A stretch of DNA of 14,166 nt, taken from positions 17,065-31,230 of the forward strand of contig PBEX01000035.1 of the NCBI GenBank assembly GCA_002718515.1. Reading direction: 5' to 3'. The stretch's first letter is position 1. Each line of letters opens with the position of its first letter. The notes below the pieces were generated by a model. It searched no databases, was not told where the DNA came from, and worked only from the letters and a program-made list of their open reading frames with translations. This DNA is from Phycisphaerae bacterium. Lineage in GTDB: Bacteria; Planctomycetota; Phycisphaerae; Phycisphaerales; SM1A02. The position numbers and the translations under genes were made by a program. Shown here in pieces: positions 1 to 6,632 of the stretch.

Positions 1-863
1 CCATGCAAGTCATCAATAAACGTTAAACATCGAAATGATGTGCCTTCTTGATAACAGACAAGTTCCCAGTTTTCGCCTGCGTCACTAGATTTAAAAATTT
101 CGCCACTGACATTACAAATCCAAATCGTATCTCCGCGAACAACAATGTCATCGTGATGCAAATAAGGTGCAACTGGCGATGATGCAAACACTCGCCAAAC
201 ACCTTGAAGCGGACATGGTCCCCAATTGTTAATGACAGCAAGAAGATCTGTCACATTAACTTGGTCATCACCATTAATGTCACTGTCACAGTCAATGCAA
301 CTTCCCCACTCATTAATAATGGCGAGGATGTCAGATACATTCGTATCTAAGTCTCTATTGATATCTGTTGGGCATGGGTTGTAAGGATCTTCTTCACCGA
401 GTTGTAGCGTCAATGTCCCAGGGCCGTACGAATCTTCAACCCAGCCACCAACCCGGATGACATATGTGTCGCCCACATCTGGAACAAACTGAACAAGTGA
501 GTGATAGGGCTGGCATTCGCTATCATTGAACGCATCACCACTGCAAGTGACATACGACAAATCATCGCAACTGCTTCCGAGTTTGTACACGATGATGCTC
601 GTATCAAAAGATGCCGGGTCGCATGTTGATACAGTCATCTGCTCATCATCTTCGGGTGTATAAGAAAACCAAATGTCTTTATACAGTCCGCCCATCAAAT
701 CACATGGGCTATCATTTCCAAAAGGCGAGTCGTTGTAGTTTGTGGTGTTGTACTGCGTTTCCCCCTCTTGAATCACAATTGCATCACTACAATCATCTCC
801 CGGCATACCTGCCATGCCAGAATAAAGTAGCAAGCAACTTGTAATCGCAGCGTGCATGAACAT
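1..863 (-). CDS. Secreted protein with paired dockerin-like units and start of a BNR/Ycf48-like propeller (3' end beyond window)
   Basis: The reading frame is open from ATG at 863 to the left edge (287 full codons), so the C-terminus is missing. Residues 1-20 form a short hydrophobic signal peptide. Residues 22-157 are a cysteine-rich beta domain starting GDDCSDAI, resembling the PPC-like domains of planctomycete secreted proteins; the fold is inferred. Residues 166-188 and 195-217 are two dockerin-like units, the second reading DINGDDQVNVTDLLAVINNW and then G-P-C. After about 40 residues comes GEIFKSSDAGENWEL (254-268), a typical Asp-box (S-x-D-x-G-x-x-W) that opens a BNR or photosystem-stability-factor-like propeller. 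The dockerin pair is internal here, unlike the other dockerin proteins in the window. ATG 863 was chosen because a CATAAT hexamer lies 6 bases upstream; ATG 857 is an alternative. The ligand and exact role are unknown. Confidence 0.85.
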   Translation of the reverse strand, partial: MFMHAAITSCLLLYSGMAGMPGDDCSDAIVIQEGETQYNTTNYNDSPFGNDSPCDLMGGLYKDIWFSYTPEDDEQMTVSTCDPASFDTSIIVYKLGSSCDDLSYVTCSGDAFNDSECQPYHSLVQFVPDVGDTYVIRVGGWVEDSYGPGTLTLQLGEEDPYNPCPTDINRDLDTNVSDILAIINEWGSCIDCDSDINGDDQVNVTDLLAVINNWGPCPLQGVWRVFASSPVAPYLHHDDIVVRGDTIWICNVSGEIFKSSDAGENWELVCYQEGTSFRCLTFIDDLH

Positions 864-869
864 GATTAC

Positions 870-875
870 ATTATG
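870..875 (-). promoter_or_regulatory. -10 element for the gene starting at 863, leaderless spacing
   Basis: On the minus strand CATAAT is followed by six bases (gtaatc) and then ATG. A -10 hexamer this close would place transcription start at or beside the A of the start codon. No convincing -35 is seen. It fits the spacing found at most other starts in the window. Confidence 0.5.
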
Positions 876-915
876 TACGAATGGATTGAAGGACGCAAGA
901 AAAACCGCCCGCTAT

Positions 916-1359
916 TTACTGAACAGATTTAAAACTGCTTGCAAGACCGCCTGCCCACCACGCACACACAAGGTAAAGCGGCATTTCGATCCATAACCAC
1001 ACTGGTGCAGGCACTGTCATCATGTTCATAACACCGCCTAAAAGAGTCACGCACCCAACAACCATTGCCGCAACACGAACGTGATTCTTGGAGATGAGCC
1101 CTGCAATAAGACCGCCCACAAATGCTTGCGATAAATGCGCTAAGAGCACAAGAATAAACGCTGTCTGTGGAAGTGAGCCAATCCAATCTAAAACCGCTTG
1201 CTTTGTCTCTTCATTGAATGCATCAGAGAACGAGATCCCCTCTGGCATTGGGAAAATTAGGGTGTTCGCGAAACCAATTCCCATATTGCAAAGAGAGCCA
1301 ACAAAGATGCCAACAGCGATGCCAAACACTGTACGAAGGACGCTTAAAAAGTGAATCAT
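916..1359 (-). CDS. Small four-helix integral membrane protein, function unknown
   Basis: This encodes 147 residues from ATG 1359. Hydrophobic segments at about 6-28, 66-90, 94-115 and 118-138 predict four membrane helices. A more polar stretch at about 38-62 (PMPEGISFSDAFNEETKQ) would form an external or cytoplasmic loop. Small-residue packing motifs such as AFVGGLIAGLIS and WWAGGLASS are visible. I recognise no catalytic motif or named family; comparable short membrane proteins are usually annotated as hypothetical. An in-frame GTG at 1374 would add five residues. ATG 1359 is preferred because TACACT stands exactly 6 bases upstream of it. The next gene on the same strand starts 52 bases downstream and has its own -10-like element, so a shared operon is not required. 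Confidence 0.75.
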   Translation of the reverse strand: MIHFLSVLRTVFGIAVGIFVGSLCNMGIGFANTLIFPMPEGISFSDAFNEETKQAVLDWIGSLPQTAFILVLLAHLSQAFVGGLIAGLISKNHVRVAAMVVGCVTLLGGVMNMMTVPAPVWLWIEMPLYLVCAWWAGGLASSFKSVQ

Positions 1360-1365
1360 GCATTC

Positions 1366-1371
1366 AGTGTA
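1366..1371 (-). promoter_or_regulatory. -10 element for the membrane-protein gene, leaderless spacing
   Basis: On the minus strand TACACT is followed by gaatgc and the ATG at 1359. The identical hexamer and spacing occur before the serine protease gene at 10129. It supports the ATG over the upstream GTG. Confidence 0.5.
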
Positions 1372-1425
1372 CACAATCTTGACTTGAGCACTCTTTTTTA
1401 TTGTAAATACTCAATTCTCGTGGAA

Positions 1426-1431
1426 TAATGT
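1426..1431 (+). promoter_or_regulatory. -10 element for the metalloprotease gene
   Basis: TAATGT is followed by seven bases and ATG 1439. An overlapping reading, AATAAT at 1424-1429 preceded by TTGTAA with a 17-base spacer, also resembles a sigma-70-type promoter. Either way the 5' leader would be nearly absent. The 79-base gap to the divergent membrane-protein gene contains both promoters. Confidence 0.45.
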
Positions 1432-1438
1432 TGGGACT

Positions 1439-3970
1439 ATGGATGTAATAACAATATTGGTTCTTTTGCTATCTACACAAGCACATTCAGTGGACATGCA
1501 GTTTGGTTTTGCAACTAAAGATGTTGCACTTGTGCCATTTACAGTCACAACTGAAGATACACGATTCGTTACCCAAGACGGGCCATTCAAGTTTGACCCA
1601 AGTTCAGTCCAACTCTTCAAGAACAAAGATGAAACAGTATTTCTTGCAAAGACAAAATCCCACACACTTGGCATGGCGTTTGTCGATGGCAAGGAGTGGT
1701 CGCTGCAAACAACGAACGATGCTCCAATAGAGTGGAATGAAATTGATGGAACATTGCCACCTATTGGTGTTCCAGTATGCGGAACAATCGATGCCGACGT
1801 AAGTCGCGCGATGAACCGACTAGGATCTTCTTCCAACACCACATTCTCATTGCAACTCGCAGTCGAAACTGATTTTGAATACGCCGAACTCTTTAGTGGC
1901 GACTTAACTGCAGCAGCAGAATACATCGTTGCGCTTTACGGCGCAGTGTCATTCATCTATGAACGTGATGTCAATGTTTCAATTGAAGTTGTCTTTACAC
2001 GACTTTGGGACACACCAGATGATTTGTTTAATGACGACAACCCCTTTTATTCTTTTGCTGATTACTGGAATCTGAATATGGGACATGTTGAGCGTGACCT
2101 TGCACAGTTCCTCACGGGGAGAACGAACTTACCTTATGGCGGCGTTGCAGCGCTTTCAGCAACATGCGATGACATTGGTTACTCCGTTTCAGGTTACACA
2201 ATGGGTTCGTTTTACTCAGCAATGGAGCCGAGTTTTGCCAACTGGGATGTCATCGTTGCTGCACATGAAATTGGACATAACGCAGGCACACTACACACCC
2301 ATGATTACGGCATCGATGAATGCGCGTACGGCGCAATCAACCGCGGATCGATCATGAGTTACTGTCATACATCAACTGGTGGAAACGCCAATCAAGACAT
2401 GCGGTTCCATACATACACTGCACAGCGCATGCGAGAACATTTAGAAAGCGTCAATTGCCTTGACATTGACTGCAATGGAAACCATGTTGATGATTCTAAA
2501 GATATTTCATCTGGCTTAAGCGATGACGTAAACGCTAATGACGTTCCAGACGAATGTGAAGATTGCAACCAAAACGGGACGCTTGACCCCGATGACATAA
2601 ACTTTGGCGTGAGTCAAGATGACAATGGAAATGGCATTCCGGATGAATGTGAACCAGACTGCAATGGCAATGGTTTACCGGATTCACTTGACATTTCAAG
2701 TGGCAACAGTGAAGACGCATGGGGCAATGGCATACCTGATGAGTGCGAATTTGATTGCGACGACAACGGCGTGAGCGATTACAACCAGATTCAAGAAGAC
2801 ATGTCGCTCGATATCAATCGTAATGCAATGCTTGATTCGTGTGAGGATTGCGACGGCAACTCAATTCCAGATGAAACAGATCTCGCTGGCAACAAATGGA
2901 TATGGATTGCCGGTACAGAAGAAACAAGTGTGAAGGCGTTCCACCCAAGCACCGGCGTGCCAATCACTGAGACAACTGGCGATACAGTCGTTAATGCTAG
3001 AGATGTCGCAATCTTTGAGAATAACATTTTTATATCACATGGTTCTGCAAATCGAGTCGCAGTGTATGACAGACAAACGCACAACTACAAAACATCACTC
3101 ACGAACGGCTTATACGCACCGGAAGGGTTGGCTATTACTGAAGACGGACGCCTGCTCGTCGTTTCGCGAAACACAGACTCCGTTGTACATTTCGATGCCG
3201 CAACCCTTGAGTCACTTGGCACACTCATAGGAACTGGCTCAGGAGGACTCAATGAGCCAAGCGCAATCGCAGTTACAGACGACGAACACATTCTTGTTTC
3301 AAGTGACAACAACAATGTCCTAGAGTTTGATGCCAATGGGCAGTACGTTAGAGTTCTTGTTGCACCAAACTCGGGTGGACTTTCAACACCACGAGGCATC
3401 GTTCAACATCCTAATGGAATGATTCTTGTAACAAGTAACAGCACTAACTCTATCGAAGCGTACAACAGAGCAACGGGGATTCACATTGAGCGATTTGATC
3501 GAGGCGGTTTAGAATCTGGATATTGGGGACTCGGTCAACCGTGGGCAATTAGAGTTGGTCCAGATGGCGACATTTATGTTGCAACACATGATGCCAACAC
3601 AGCGATTCAAGTGTATGAAGCAGAAACGGGATTGTTTAAACGGCGCTTTTACATACTCTCGCAACTTGCTCAAGGCGCTACTGGCTTTGCATTTGCACCA
3701 TCTTCAATGAATGATTGCAACGGAAACTCAATCATTGACACGTGTGACATTAACAGCAACATGAGTAGTGATGACAATCAAGACGGTATTCCTGATGAGT
3801 GTCAATGCATCACCGACATCAATGGCGACGCACAAACAAATGTCACAGACTTACTTGCAGTCATTAATGATTGGGGTCAAACAGATTCGCCTTCAGACGC
3901 GAACGGCGATGGCATCGTCAATGTATCAGACGCCCTACTCATTATCAGTTCTTGGGGTCCTTGCTCTTGA
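1439..3970 (+). CDS. Secreted M12B/reprolysin-like zinc metalloprotease with calcium repeats, NHL-like propeller and dockerin tail
   Basis: This 843-residue protein begins with a short signal peptide (about 1-17). A poorly conserved pro-region runs to about 130. The catalytic domain (about 135-340) contains HEIGHNAGTLH, with zinc ligands H276, H280 and H286 and catalytic E277. The Met-turn SIMSYC has M306. These are hallmarks of metzincins, closest to the M12B reprolysin-like group. Residues 344-482 hold a series of acidic repeats of the DCNGNGIPDEC type, like thrombospondin-3 calcium repeats. Residues about 487-755 form repeated strands of NHL/SMP-30-like propeller character (for example EPSAIAVTDDEHILVSSDN). 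Residues 758-786 are another calcium repeat, and 790-842 are two dockerin-like units ending W-G-P-C-S. Family assignment of the protease rests on visible zinc and Met-turn motifs; substrate is unknown. The protein is probably extracellular and anchored through its tail. Confidence 0.9.
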   Translation: MDVITILVLLLSTQAHSVDMQFGFATKDVALVPFTVTTEDTRFVTQDGPFKFDPSSVQLFKNKDETVFLAKTKSHTLGMAFVDGKEWSLQTTNDAPIEWNEIDGTLPPIGVPVCGTIDADVSRAMNRLGSSSNTTFSLQLAVETDFEYAELFSGDLTAAAEYIVALYGAVSFIYERDVNVSIEVVFTRLWDTPDDLFNDDNPFYSFADYWNLNMGHVERDLAQFLTGRTNLPYGGVAALSATCDDIGYSVSGYTMGSFYSAMEPSFANWDVIVAAHEIGHNAGTLHTHDYGIDECAYGAINRGSIMSYCHTSTGGNANQDMRFHTYTAQRMREHLESVNCLDIDCNGNHVDDSKDISSGLSDDVNANDVPDECEDCNQNGTLDPDDINFGVSQDDNGNGIPDECEPDCNGNGLPDSLDISSGNSEDAWGNGIPDECEFDCDDNGVSDYNQIQEDMSLDINRNAMLDSCEDCDGNSIPDETDLAGNKWIWIAGTEETSVKAFHPSTGVPITETTGDTVVNARDVAIFENNIFISHGSANRVAVYDRQTHNYKTSLTNGLYAPEGLAITEDGRLLVVSRNTDSVVHFDAATLESLGTLIGTGSGGLNEPSAIAVTDDEHILVSSDNNNVLEFDANGQYVRVLVAPNSGGLSTPRGIVQHPNGMILVTSNSTNSIEAYNRATGIHIERFDRGGLESGYWGLGQPWAIRVGPDGDIYVATHDANTAIQVYEAETGLFKRRFYILSQLAQGATGFAFAPSSMNDCNGNSIIDTCDINSNMSSDDNQDGIPDECQCITDINGDAQTNVTDLLAVINDWGQTDSPSDANGDGIVNVSDALLIISSWGPCS

Positions 3971-3979
3971 TATCGACTG

Positions 3980-3985
3980 TATACT
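3980..3985 (+). promoter_or_regulatory. -10 element for the DUF4190/GspG-like gene, leaderless spacing
   Basis: TATACT, a near-consensus -10, is followed by ttaaac and a TTG codon at 3992. The element starts just after the TGA stop (3968-3970) of the preceding gene. It therefore argues for independent transcription and supports the unusual TTG start. Confidence 0.5.
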
Positions 3986-3991
3986 TTAAAC

Positions 3992-4555
3992 TTGCACGCT
4001 GACATCTCTATTCCTAAACAAGAATCGACTGAAACAAACCAGAATACTGCAGGACTATGGGGACTCATTTCCTCAATCGCTTGGCTACTCATGTGTGGTT
4101 GCTGGTTACTCACAGTTCCAGGACTCATTCTTTCCATCATTGGAATCAGAAAAGAACCAAAAACAAATGCAACCGTTGGTTTAGTGTTAAGCGCAATAGG
4201 CATTATCGCCTTTCTTCTTCTAGGACCGCTCATCCTTGGTCTCTTGCTACCAGCTGTTAAACATGGTGCAGCTGCTGCGAAGGTTGCAAAAACCCAAGCA
4301 ATTGTGATGCAACACCAAGCGCTACTTGAAGGTCTTCAAAAGTCAGGAACGCATCCGAAACATTTTGAAGAACTTGCCAAGCAAGCGAATATTGACAAAG
4401 ATCATGTACATGACCCATGGGGAAATCAGTACCACATCGTGCAAACCGCAGGCAAGCGAGCATACGTTGCCAGCGCGGGGTTGGATGGGAAAATTGGCAC
4501 TTCAGACGATGTTACCCCCGCAGTTACCCCCGAAGTTGCCCCCCATTCAAACTAA
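3992..4555 (+). CDS. DUF4190-like two-helix membrane protein with GspG-like C-terminal domain
   Basis: This encodes 187 residues with a TTG start; the next in-frame ATG (residue 34) lies inside the first membrane helix, so TTG is the most plausible start. Residues 22-51 and 62-88 are membrane helices with the small-residue pattern PGLILSIIGIRK...GLVLSAIGII, typical of DUF4190-type domains. Residues 95-138 are a soluble linker. Residues 141-174 read DPWGNQYHIV, then AYVASAGLDGKIGTSDDV. This matches the C-terminal calcium-loop region of type II secretion major pseudopilins (GspG). There is no prepilin peptidase site or N-terminal pilin helix, so it is unlikely to be a true pseudopilin. The tail has a small repeat (TPAVTPEVAP). 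Role is unknown; the soluble domain may face the periplasm. It lies 21 bases after the metalloprotease gene. Confidence 0.75.
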   Translation: MHADISIPKQESTETNQNTAGLWGLISSIAWLLMCGCWLLTVPGLILSIIGIRKEPKTNATVGLVLSAIGIIAFLLLGPLILGLLLPAVKHGAAAAKVAKTQAIVMQHQALLEGLQKSGTHPKHFEELAKQANIDKDHVHDPWGNQYHIVQTAGKRAYVASAGLDGKIGTSDDVTPAVTPEVAPHSN

Positions 4556-4585
4556 TTTTTATTGCTTTTTGAACTTATTAAGGCA

Positions 4586-4591
4586 TAGTAG
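4586..4591 (+). promoter_or_regulatory. Possible promoter of the blue-copper protein gene
   Basis: TAGTAG is followed by seven bases and ATG 4599. TTGCTT lies 18 bases upstream of the hexamer and could serve as -35. The hexamer is a weak match, so this is the least certain member of the leaderless-type set. Confidence 0.3.
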
Positions 4592-4598
4592 AACATCT

Positions 4599-5099
4599 AT
4601 GCAACGCTTCGCGCTGTTACTCACATTGTTGTTCTCGTGTGTTTCTTATGCAGAAACTCACGTGGTCAATTGTGGAGGGATGGCGTTTAGCCCTGCAACG
4701 ATCACCGTCCAACCGGGAGATACAATCAAGTGGCAATACACTGGCGGATTCCCACACACCGCAACTTCAGGTGCAAACTGTGCATACGATGGACTCTTCC
4801 ACGGTACGGTTGCAAAGTTTAATCCTACATACGAATGGGTTGTACCTAATGATGTTCCAGAAGTCATCCCCTACTACTGTATTCCACATTGCAGCGATGG
4901 AATGACGGGTACGATTTACGTTGATGGCGTGATCGCTTGCTCAAGTGACATAGATGGTGACGGAATGGTAGGTGTCACCGATTTACTTGCTGTGATTGAT
5001 GCTTGGGGTCAAAGTGAATCAGATGCAGACGTCAACGATGACGGCGATATCAATGTCAGCGATGTCCTTCAGATTGTTAGTGACTGGGGTTCTTGTTAA
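4599..5099 (+). CDS. Secreted plastocyanin/azurin-like blue-copper protein with dockerin tail
   Basis: This encodes 166 residues. Residues 1-18 are a signal peptide (cleavage near SYA-ET). Residues 20-112 are a cupredoxin domain with the PxTITVQPGDTIKW strand and a type 1 copper site: H53 in FPHTAT, C94 and H97 in YYCIPH, and M102 in GMTG. The order H...C-x2-H-x4-M is that of plastocyanin-like proteins, so electron transfer is the likely activity. Residues 117-137 and 144-164 are two dockerin-like units ending W-G-S-C at the C-terminus. A longer in-frame reading begins at 4326 inside the previous gene, but it lacks coding sense; ATG 4599 gives a clean signal peptide. The stop codon shares TTAA with the stop of the opposing esterase gene. 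Redox partner is unknown. Planctomycetes have many secreted cupredoxin fusions, so the assignment is strong but the role is open. Confidence 0.88.
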   Translation: MQRFALLLTLLFSCVSYAETHVVNCGGMAFSPATITVQPGDTIKWQYTGGFPHTATSGANCAYDGLFHGTVAKFNPTYEWVVPNDVPEVIPYYCIPHCSDGMTGTIYVDGVIACSSDIDGDGMVGVTDLLAVIDAWGQSESDADVNDDGDINVSDVLQIVSDWGSC

Positions 5100-5836
5100 C
5101 GTCGAAGTGGTTGTCTTGGTCTTGGCGGCGCAACACCTGTTGAACGCCCGAGCATTCTCGCAATCCTAGGCGCAACTGCATCTGCCCAAATTTGGTAACC
5201 CTTTTCACTTAAATGGAGTTCATCTGGCATAACCTCTTTTGAAATCGTCCCGTCATCTTCAATAAAGTGATGGCCAATTGGTAAGAAGGTCACAGTTTTA
5301 TCATCCTTGTAGGTCGCTTGCAGCGCTTGATTCACTTGCAAAAGTTCGCCGCGCATTTGGTTGAACGTCGCACCTCTAGGAAAAATTTCGAGAAGAAGCA
5401 CTTGTACTTGAGGTTCTTTCTCTTGCAGCTTGTCAACAACAGCCACAACACCGTCATACACTTCTTCTGCGGTATCTTTACGATATCCAAAGTTGTTCGT
5501 TCCAATCATAATGACAGCAACTTTGGGGTCAATTCCTTCTAAGTTCCCATTGTCAAATCGCCAAAGCAGGTGCTCTGTCCTGTCTCCGCTGATTCCTAGG
5601 TTGACAGGTCGGAATGATGCAAAGGATTTCTCCCATGCTTTCGCCCCTGCTCCTTCCCAGCCCTGCGTGATTGAATCGCCTATAAAGACAACATCAACTT
5701 CACCCTTCTTTGACTCAACAATCTGGTTGATGGAGTTGTGACGTTCTAAATGCCATCCATCTCGTTTTGTTGGAACTGTTGAGGAACCATCACCTAAAGG
5801 CGACAGGCATAACACTAAGAAAAGTTGAGTTAGCAT
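5096..5836 (-). CDS. Exported SGNH/GDSL-family esterase (PAF-acetylhydrolase-like)
   Basis: This encodes 246 residues with an N-terminal hydrophobic signal peptide (about 1-16). The SGNH blocks are all visible. Block I is VVFIGDSITQGW with nucleophile S55. Block II is NLGISGD with the oxyanion glycine near G84. Block III is MIGTNN with N114/N115. Block V is PDELHLSEKGY with D205 and H208. The arrangement matches the PAF-acetylhydrolase IB-like lineage of SGNH hydrolases, many of which remove acetyl or other acyl groups from sugars or lipids. The exact substrate cannot be read from the sequence. The proline/arginine-rich tail after residue 229 is unusual and looks disordered. The start is supported by TATACT 6 bases upstream. 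The gene is convergent with the copper-protein gene and divergent from the methyltransferase gene. Confidence 0.9.
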   Translation of the reverse strand: MLTQLFLVLCLSPLGDGSSTVPTKRDGWHLERHNSINQIVESKKGEVDVVFIGDSITQGWEGAGAKAWEKSFASFRPVNLGISGDRTEHLLWRFDNGNLEGIDPKVAVIMIGTNNFGYRKDTAEEVYDGVVAVVDKLQEKEPQVQVLLLEIFPRGATFNQMRGELLQVNQALQATYKDDKTVTFLPIGHHFIEDDGTISKEVMPDELHLSEKGYQIWADAVAPRIARMLGRSTGVAPPRPRQPLRR

Positions 5837-5840
5837 GGCA

Positions 5841-5852
5841 TGAGTATACTCA
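5841..5852. promoter_or_regulatory. 12-bp perfect palindrome covering the -10 region in a divergent promoter
   Basis: TGAGTATACTCA is a perfect 12-bp inverted repeat in the 37-base gap between the divergent esterase and methyltransferase genes. It covers the -10 hexamer of the esterase gene, and TATACT also reads on the plus strand (5845-5850). It could be a small operator or a bidirectional promoter core; chance is not excluded. Confidence 0.3.
5843..5848 (-). promoter_or_regulatory. -10 element for the SGNH esterase gene, leaderless spacing
   Basis: On the minus strand TATACT is followed by catgcc and ATG 5836. This is a near-consensus hexamer at the 6-base spacing seen across the window. 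Confidence 0.55.
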
Positions 5853-5861
5853 CTTCTTCGG

Positions 5862-5867
5862 TACGAT
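5862..5867 (+). promoter_or_regulatory. -10 element for the O-methyltransferase gene, leaderless spacing
   Basis: TACGAT is followed by agtgat and ATG 5874. No Shine-Dalgarno sequence is present in the 37-base divergent gap. Confidence 0.5.
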
Positions 5868-5873
5868 AGTGAT

Positions 5874-6539
5874 ATGTCAAGTCGAACAAATCAACTCAGT
5901 AAAGCAATGACCAACTGGATTCATGAGCATTCACTCCGAACATCAAACGCATCTGCCAATTTGTTTAAGGAAACCGAACAACTTGAGGATTGGCTGATGA
6001 TTACATCGCCCGAGCAGTTGCAGTTTCTATCTTTTCTTGCTGTTACCCTAAATGCACGCAAGACCATTGAGGTTGGCGTCTTTACTGGCGCAAGCGCGCT
6101 CGCGGTTGCAGAAGTGCTTCCTGAAGATGGAACGGTTGTTGCGTGCGATGTAACCGACGAATATTTACCAATCGCAACTAGAGCGTGGGATGAAGCCAGC
6201 GTGTCATCAAAAATTGACATGCGCATTGGTCCTGCACTTGAAACACTCCAAGAACTCATTGACAGTGGAAAGACCAATTCGTTTGACATGATGTACATTG
6301 ATGCTGACAAAGTAAATAGCCACAACTATTTTGAACTTGGACTGCAACTTATTCGAGCAGGCGGCATCATCGCAATCGATAACATGTTTTATGGTGGTCA
6401 AGTTGCAGATGCGTCTTTTGATGAGGACGAAAATACCGTCGCAACGCGCAACCTTACAATCGCTCTGCACCATGATGAACGCGTCGATTTCACCCTCATA
6501 CCCATCGGCGATGGGCTTGCATTGATGCGAAAACGGTGA
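5874..6539 (+). CDS. Class I SAM-dependent O-methyltransferase (caffeoyl-CoA OMT-like)
   Basis: This encodes 221 residues, the usual length for this family, with no signal peptide, so it is cytoplasmic. SAM motif I is TIEVGVFTGASAL (residues 64-76). The acidic residue after strand 2 is D92 in VACDV. The metal and substrate region is MMYIDADK with D143 and D145, followed by D169-N170 in AIDNMF. These positions match the divalent-metal-dependent catechol/caffeoyl-CoA O-methyltransferase group. That group transfers the SAM methyl group to a hydroxyl of a catechol-like or polyol substrate. The substrate here is unknown. It is the only clearly cytoplasmic enzyme in the window and has its own promoter, so a pathway link to the neighbours is not supported. 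Confidence 0.9.
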   Translation: MSSRTNQLSKAMTNWIHEHSLRTSNASANLFKETEQLEDWLMITSPEQLQFLSFLAVTLNARKTIEVGVFTGASALAVAEVLPEDGTVVACDVTDEYLPIATRAWDEASVSSKIDMRIGPALETLQELIDSGKTNSFDMMYIDADKVNSHNYFELGLQLIRAGGIIAIDNMFYGGQVADASFDEDENTVATRNLTIALHHDERVDFTLIPIGDGLALMRKR

Positions 6540-6559
6540 TTTTCTTCAAAAGAAGAAAA
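6540..6559. terminator. A/T-rich hairpin after the methyltransferase gene
   Basis: TTTTCTTC and GAAGAAAA form an 8-bp stem around an AAAA loop, starting right after the TGA stop. The stem has only two G-C pairs and no T tract follows on the plus strand. It is therefore a weak candidate for a transcription end or an mRNA 3' protecting hairpin. Confidence 0.25.
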
Positions 6560-6632
6560 GCCGCAGTCAATTCTGGAATCTTTCAATTTGCACTTAAAAT
6601 GGAAACGCTACTTCTAGAGAAAGCAGCCTTCC

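Noticed and set aside
876..915. GC-rich stretch followed by T5 on the minus strand after the membrane-protein gene as an intrinsic terminator
   Set aside because: No inverted repeat could be found to form a stem before the T run.
1411..1926. Long open frame on the minus strand opposite the metalloprotease start
   Set aside because: It lies opposite a clearly coding region with signal peptide and promoter, is serine/threonine/valine rich without motifs, and runs across the divergent promoter gap.
2464..2880. Repetitive DNA that might be a tandem repeat or CRISPR-like array
   Set aside because: The repeats are protein-level calcium-binding motifs in frame, with diverged DNA and variable spacing.
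3992..4555. True type II secretion pseudopilin (gspG)
   Set aside because: There is no prepilin cleavage site or N-terminal pilin helix, and no gsp genes are adjacent; only the C-terminal part resembles GspG.
4326..4598. N-terminal extension of the copper-protein frame into the preceding gene
   Set aside because: It overlaps the GspG-like coding region in another frame, shows no domain, and would bury the signal peptide at 4599.
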